Positions 22,185-26,750 of a stretch of DNA of 26,750 nucleotides are shown here, in pieces. Position 1 is the stretch's first letter; each line of letters begins with the position of its first letter. Under the pieces are notes generated by a model. The model did not search any database and was not told the DNA's origin. It saw nothing but the letters and a program-made list of their open reading frames with translations. Location: contig MU400891.1 in NCBI GenBank assembly GCA_022578965.1, positions 1-26,750 on the forward strand. Reading direction: 5' to 3'. Position numbers and translations under genes: made by a program. Source of the DNA: Xylaria sp. FL1777 (lineage: Eukaryota; Ascomycota; Sordariomycetes; Xylariales; Xylariaceae).

Positions 22185-22307
22185 GATGGTACTACATGCA
22201 CTAACAATTATTTTCTGGGCCAATGGGAGGGCTAGAAAAGTAATGCCTGTGTAAGGTCATGCCGGTGTAGCAATTCTTCATGCCGGTGTATTAATTGCCA
22301 TAATATA

Positions 22308-23718
22308 AACTACTTTAAGCTTTTTTTATTTTAAGCAATTAGCTAAATATACTTAAGCATAGTTTTTAATATAATGTTTAGTTTAATTAATAATAAAAAA
22401 TAAAAAGTTTTTAGTTTTTTGCTAAAAATATTTATTAAATTTTAATTAAAGCATTTATATAAAAGCTTAAAGTTATTATTATTAATTATAATAAGTTAAT
22501 AAAAGCAGCACTAAACAATTAGTTTTTTTTAGTATAGCAATAATTTTATATTTATTATATTAATTTAAATATTTTGCTAAAAGTTAAACAAAAATAAATA
22601 AGTACTTATAATAAAAATAGCAGTTTTTTTAGCAATAATAGCAAAAATATAAACTTTTTTATTTAAAGCTAAATTAAGCTAGCTTTTATTAATAAATAGC
22701 TGTTTAATATTAAATGCTTTAATAATAATAAAGTTTTTTATAGCTTTTAAAATATTTTAATAATATAAAAAAAAGTACTATTTGCTAAAACTAAAGCAAA
22801 ATATAAACAAATAAAAACTAAGCTTTATTAAAAGTTTAATAATTAGTATTTAATATTATAATATTTTTATAAAACATAAATGCTTTTAAGATTTTAATAA
22901 ATATATTGCTATATTTGCTAATATTATAACTTTAATATTAAAATTACTTTTAAAATAAAAGCAAGTAATAATAATATAAAAAGTTACTTTTTAAATAATA
23001 TAAGCAATTTATATTATTTTATAAAAGCAATACAAAAAATAATAACTAATTAAAAACATAATTTTATTTAAGCTTATGCTTAAAATAAAGTTTTATTATA
23101 GTATATTTATTTATTAGCTATAAAGAATTATTTAAGTAAGCTTTAAATAGTTATGTTATTAAAAAGCTTAATATTATTTAATAAACAATATAGTATTGTT
23201 TAAATATTTATATTAAACAAGCAAAACTTATTTTTAATTAATATTAAATATTATATAAATAACTATATAGTTTTTATTAAGCTTAAAATTTTTTATTATT
23301 ATAAAGTTTGTTTAAAACTAAGCTTTTTTACTTTGTTTACTAAGCTAAATATTTATTTTTATTAATAATTATGTAAGTTTTTAGCTAAAAATTTATATTA
23401 ATATATTTATAACTTAAAAGTTGCTAATTTACTTTATAGTTAACTAATAAACATAATATAAAACATATTAATATATTTTATAATTAAAGCTAATATATTT
23501 ATAGCAAGCTAGCTTATAAAGTAAAAGTAAAGTTAGCTATAAAAAAAATAAAATAAATTGTTTTTAGCTAAAGTAAAACAAACTTTTATATAAAATAGCA
23601 GTATTAATATAAATAAAAATGCTTTGTTTTTTTAACGCTAAACATATAGTTAAACTATTATATTAAGTACTAAAAAGTTAACAAGTAATAAATTTAAAAA
23701 ACAATAGTTATAGCTTAG
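22308..23718. other. AT-rich spacer right of the GC-rich MITE
   Basis: About 1.4 kb of saturated AT-rich sequence between the MITE and the 3' end of the inverted LINE. No gene, repeat boundary or RNA was identified. With the MITE and one duplication removed, this and 21613-21855 form one spacer of about 1.65 kb between the two LINE tails. Confidence 0.55.
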
Positions 23719-24042
23719 TATTATTATTAATAATTTGCTGTGTTGCTTTGTAGTGCGGTTTTTTTATTTGTATATTTATAAGTAAAACTATACAAAAAGC
23801 CAAATAAAAACTCTATATAACAATGTTTATGCTGCTACTTTGAAGTTTTTTTACTTTATAATAACTAGTTTTTATTAATTAGCTTACTAAACGGAAAATA
23901 ATAGTTAAAATGCAGAAAAACTTTTTTTAAAGCTTTTAAACCTTTTGCGTTTTTAAAAAGTGCATAAAAGCTTTTTTTTTGTTTTTTAGGACTTTTAAAA
24001 GAGCGCTTTTGCTTTTTTTGCTGGTTTTTTTTTTATTTTTTG

Positions 24043-24083
<41 letters not shown>

Positions 24084-25915
24084 TTTTTTTTATATTTTTA
24101 TTTTTTTAATAAAAAAAAAATAATTTATAATAATAAATATAGCTTTAAGCTTTTTTATAGCTAGTTATAAATTTTTATTAGTTTATAATAGCTTAGCTAT
24201 AAAGCTTTTTTATAGCTGCTTTTTTTGGTTTTTTAGCAAGTTATAATATAGGATTATATGCTAAAGGGTTTTTTTTTTTTTTGCATATTTGCAAAAAAGC
24301 GTAAAAAAGCTTAGAACTTTTTTTTTATATAAAAACGCCTTTAATTTTATTTTTTTAGTACGCATTTATATTATTATAGCTGCTTTATGCTTTAATAATT
24401 TGCTATATTTTTTAAAAGCTTTATTTTTGCTAAGCTTTTGTTTAGTTATTATTAAGTAGCTATTGCTTGTTTTAGTTTAGCTTTATTTGTTTATTTATTT
24501 ATTTTTTAATATAATTTTAAGTTTTTTTTTTTTTTTATTATTTTTTTTGCTAAAAGTTTAAAGCTAGCGTTAGATTTTTTTTAGCTATGCTTTTATTGTT
24601 GTTTATAAGCTTATTTTTTGTTTAGTTTTTAGCTTTTTAAGCTTTTATATTTTAAATAAAAGTTCTGATTTTTTTTATTGTTTTTTAAATTAATTTTTTA
24701 GCTGCTAAGTTTTTTATATAATACTTATAAGCTATTGTTTTGCTACTAAAATATAAATTAATAAAAAAGAATTTTATTTTAGTTTTTAAGTGCTTTATTT
24801 TAGTTGTTTTAAAAGCTTTAGCTATATATTTAAAATATTTGTTTTAAGTTATTATTAATAAATTAACAATGCTTTTTGCTTTATTTTTTTTAAAGTTTTT
24901 ATATTAAGTTATTATATTATAAGCTAAAATGCTTTATATTATTATAATATATATTTGCTTTGCTTTTATTATATTATTGCTTTATATAAAGTTTTATAGT
25001 TTAATTATTATATATAATTAAATGCTTAGTTTTTTTTTAAGCTTTGCTAAATGTTTTTTTTATTTTATGTTTTTATTAAATTATATTTTTAAAAACTTTG
25101 TGCTATTTTTTAAGTATATTATTACATTAAAAAGATGTATTATTTGCATAAGCGCTGTTTTACTACTAAAAAAGTACATTAATTTGCTTTTTTGCAGTAT
25201 AAACTTTATTTTATATTGTTTTGTTTAGCTTTTATACGTTTTTTATATTGCTTTTAAAGCTTTGTAGTTTTGCTTTATATTTAAATTTGCTATAATAAAG
25301 TTAATATTATTAATAAAGCTAACTATTATTAGCTTTTAGTATATAGTAAAGTTATTATAAAGTATTAAAATATATAAAAAAAAAAAAAGAAATAAAAGTA
25401 AAAATTCTTAAAGAATTTTAGCTTTTAGCACTATTAGCTAAAATATTGCTTTATTAAAGCAGAAATATATTATATAGTTTAATATAAAAAAGTTTATTTA
25501 TATAACTATTTAAAAAAAAAAGCCTTTTTGTTGCAAAATATATATTATTTTTTTTTTATTAATAGTATTAAAAGTTTTCGTAATATTTACTTATAGCAAA
25601 AATACTATGCTTTTTTTGTTAATTGCTTTTTTTGCTGTTTTTAATACTAGTTTAATAGCTATATTTATTAACTTGTTTTGTTTATTGCTTATTTAATTGT
25701 TTAATAAAAGACTTTTTTGCTTAGCTATTTTTGCTATATAATAATATAGCTTTTTTTTTAGCACTTTTTTTATTATGCAAATAAACGTAATAAAGTATTA
25801 CTTTTTAGCTGTTTTTTTAGTTTTTTCTGATTTTTTAAGTTTAAATATAATTATTATTTTTGCTTGCTTAAATTGCACTAAGTAATACTTTAATAAAAAG
25901 CTAATAATACATAAT
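23719..25915 (-). mobile_element. Second Tad-like LINE copy, 3' part, inverted
   Basis: This is the inverse copy of 19414-21612; matching positions sum to about 45330. The 3' tail (GTATTATTATTAATAAT at 23719-23735) mirrors that of the + strand copy, so the two copies lie tail-to-tail. The copy stops at 25915, where a CAGGGTT MITE terminus begins. It is therefore either interrupted there, with the rest beyond the window, or 5' truncated. A T-run of about 34 bases at 24044-24077 corresponds to an A-run of about 22 at 21262-21283. Independent transitions separate the copies. Confidence 0.85.
24100..25915 (-). pseudogene. RT remnant of the inverted LINE copy
   Basis: Read on the minus strand, this is the counterpart of the RT-bearing half of ORF2. 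The catalytic block lies at about 25300-25322 and reads ISF/VSFINNINFI, again with both Asp codons as Asn. The Ala before them reads Ile here and Thr in the other copy, so C-to-T and G-to-A hits accumulated separately. The thumb region lies under about 25022-25228. The copy begins inside the RT palm and lacks ORF1 and the endonuclease within this window. Confidence 0.78.
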
Positions 25916-26028
25916 CAGGGTTGAAAATTAATACTACTAATTTAGTATTTAGTACTACTAATATTAAATTAGTTTAGTACTACCTAGTACTAATACTAAG
26001 CTAGTTTAGTACTACTTAGTACTAATAC
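25916..26028. mobile_element. Start of another MITE-like element (CAGGGTT terminus)
   Basis: The sequence changes abruptly from LINE to CAGGGTTGAAAATTAAT followed by ACTACTAATTTAGT and TAGTACTAC motifs. The terminus matches the CAGGGTT family. The nested 606-bp copy interrupts it at 26029, and it resumes after 26634 with ACTAATACTAATACTAAA. Its other end is not visible, so the flanking duplication (candidate tacataat at 25908-25915) cannot be confirmed. Confidence 0.6.
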
Positions 26029-26634
26029 CAGGGTTAGTAATTAGTTTAGATTAGTTAGTCCGAACTAAGTACTAATACTAAATTAGTATTTTTTTCCATA
26101 GAGTAATACTAGTTAGTCTAAACTAAATACTAACTAGTATTTTTTTTTACGGACTAATACTAAATTAGTATGTACTAAAACAAACTAGTATTTTTTTTAC
26201 GGACTAATATTAAATTAGTATATATTAAAACTAACTAGTACTTCTTAGTACTTAGTATATACTAAGTACTAAAAGTAAAACCAATATTTAAAATTAGTTT
26301 TTTTCATTGAATATTTTATGGAAATTAATAGTTTTACTTTTGTTTTAAAGCTTGTTTTTTATTGTTTTTAATACTATTTTTAACATATTTTTTATTCCAT
26401 TTTTTTTATTTTAAAAATGATGTCATTAGTACTTAGTCCGGACTAATTTAATACTAATACTAACTAGTATTTTTTTCTCTAAACTAATACTAAATTAGTA
26501 CGGACTAATACTAACTAGTCCGGACTAATTTAGTACTAATACTAATTTAGTACTTGAAAATCCGGACTAATACTAAAACTAATTTAGTCCGGACTAAATT
26601 AGTCCTTATACTAAGTACTAAAATAACAACCCTA
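26029..26634 (-). mobile_element. 606-bp hAT-like MITE, copy 2, inverted and nested
   Basis: The ends CAGGGTTAGTAATTAG (26029-) and AATAACAACCCTA (-26634) are flanked by the perfect 8-bp duplication ACTAATAC (26021-26028 and 26635-26642). The element is the inverse of 15438-16044, matching through arrays and core with mostly transitional differences. Units of about 50 bp, each with a short T-run followed by ACGGACTAATA, lie at about 26100-26230. Palindromes TAGTCCGGACTAA cluster toward the right end. The core at 26274-26424 contains ATGATGTCAT. There is no ORF. This copy defines the family ends better than copy 1, whose left end reads TAAGG. Confidence 0.92.
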
Positions 26635-26642
26635 ACTAATAC

Positions 26643-26750
26643 TAATACTAAATATTAAAAATACTAGCTTAGTAGTACTAAAAGTACTAAAAGTACTAAA
26701 ATATAATAATATTAAAAGAAATAAATATTTTTTCACTTAATAAAATAATA
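26643..26750. other. Continuation of the host MITE-like element, then AT-rich sequence
   Basis: The first bases continue the ACTAATACTAA pattern of the element that began at 25916, followed by three AAAGTACTA units (about 26679-26700) and AT-rich sequence. No terminus AACCCTG is seen before the window ends. Confidence 0.45.

Larger units (their letters stand above)
21856..22299. mobile_element. Intact 444-bp GC-rich MITE with 57-bp perfect TIRs
   Basis: The terminal inverted repeats at 21856-21912 and 22243-22299 are perfect over 57 bp, and an exact 8-bp duplication, ataatata, flanks the element (21848-21855 and 22300-22307). The TIR starts GGCAATTAATACACC and contains ACACCGGCATGA at 21866 and 21887 plus a variant (ACACAGGCATGA) at 21903, possible transposase binding sites. 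The interior has a 9-bp minisatellite (22021-22089) and a 23-bp tandem repeat (22116-22184). I see no transposase and little coding capacity. It is about half G+C and shows no C-to-T damage beside saturated neighbours. The 8-bp duplication suggests hAT, but the GGC start is not the usual hAT terminus, so superfamily is left open (P-like or Merlin-like are alternatives). Confidence 0.93.

Noticed and set aside
26029..26036. Telomere-like TTAGGG / AACCCTAAC
   Set aside because: It occurs once or twice and only as part of the CAGGGTT MITE terminus; there is no tandem TTAGGG array.
1..26750. Organelle or AT-rich protist genome
   Set aside because: Composition alone would allow it, but the chromovirus with chromodomain, the Tad-like LINE, MITEs and transition-only LTR differences fit a hypermutated fungal nuclear repeat block; no organelle gene or tRNA was seen.

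Overview
The window looks like an AT-rich, gene-free block of a filamentous ascomycete (Pezizomycotina) nuclear genome, built almost wholly of dead, nested transposable elements hit by RIP-like C-to-T/G-to-A hypermutation. I see no host gene, tRNA, rRNA or CRISPR array. The fungal assignment is inference. It rests on a Ty3/gypsy chromovirus with a chromodomain, a Tad-like LINE with a zinc-knuckle ORF1, and two LTRs whose differences are all transitions. The organism cannot be named from this sequence.

Layout. 1-96: right end of a small hAT-like MITE. 97-351: unassigned AT-rich flank. 352-8052: complete 7.7 kb Ty3/gypsy element, with two 496-bp LTRs, a perfect 5-bp target duplication (attac) and readable remains of protease, RT, RNase H, integrase and chromodomain. 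8053-9221: flank. 9222-14098: large inverted repeat, two arms of about 2.2 kb around a spacer of about 0.49 kb, probably two head-to-head copies of one dead, unidentified transposon. 14099-15236: flank. 15237-16475: a small array-core-array element with a 607-bp hAT-like MITE inserted in it. 16640-21612: a Tad-like LINE on the + strand. 21613-23718: AT-rich spacer holding an intact, GC-rich, unmutated 444-bp MITE. 23719-25915: 3' part of a second LINE copy on the minus strand, tail-to-tail with the first. 25916-26642: start of another MITE-like element carrying a second, 606-bp copy of the hAT-like MITE.

The LTR element and LINEs can be read through the damage because most changes are G-to-A or C-to-T: catalytic Asp codons read Asn, His reads Tyr, and Trp/Gln/Arg codons read stop. 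The surviving C residues sit almost only after A or G. TpC (and GpA on the other strand) is nearly absent, while CpA survives in quantity. That differs from the textbook CpA-driven RIP footprint and is the most unusual property of the window.

The small elements (444 bp, 606/607 bp and the roughly 624-bp host element) are GC-rich or only lightly mutated beside saturated neighbours. This fits either escape through short length or insertion after the mutational episode. Nothing here is expected to encode a working protein. The long open frames in the region are mostly low-complexity Phe/Ile/Leu/Lys shadows on the strand opposite the decayed genes.
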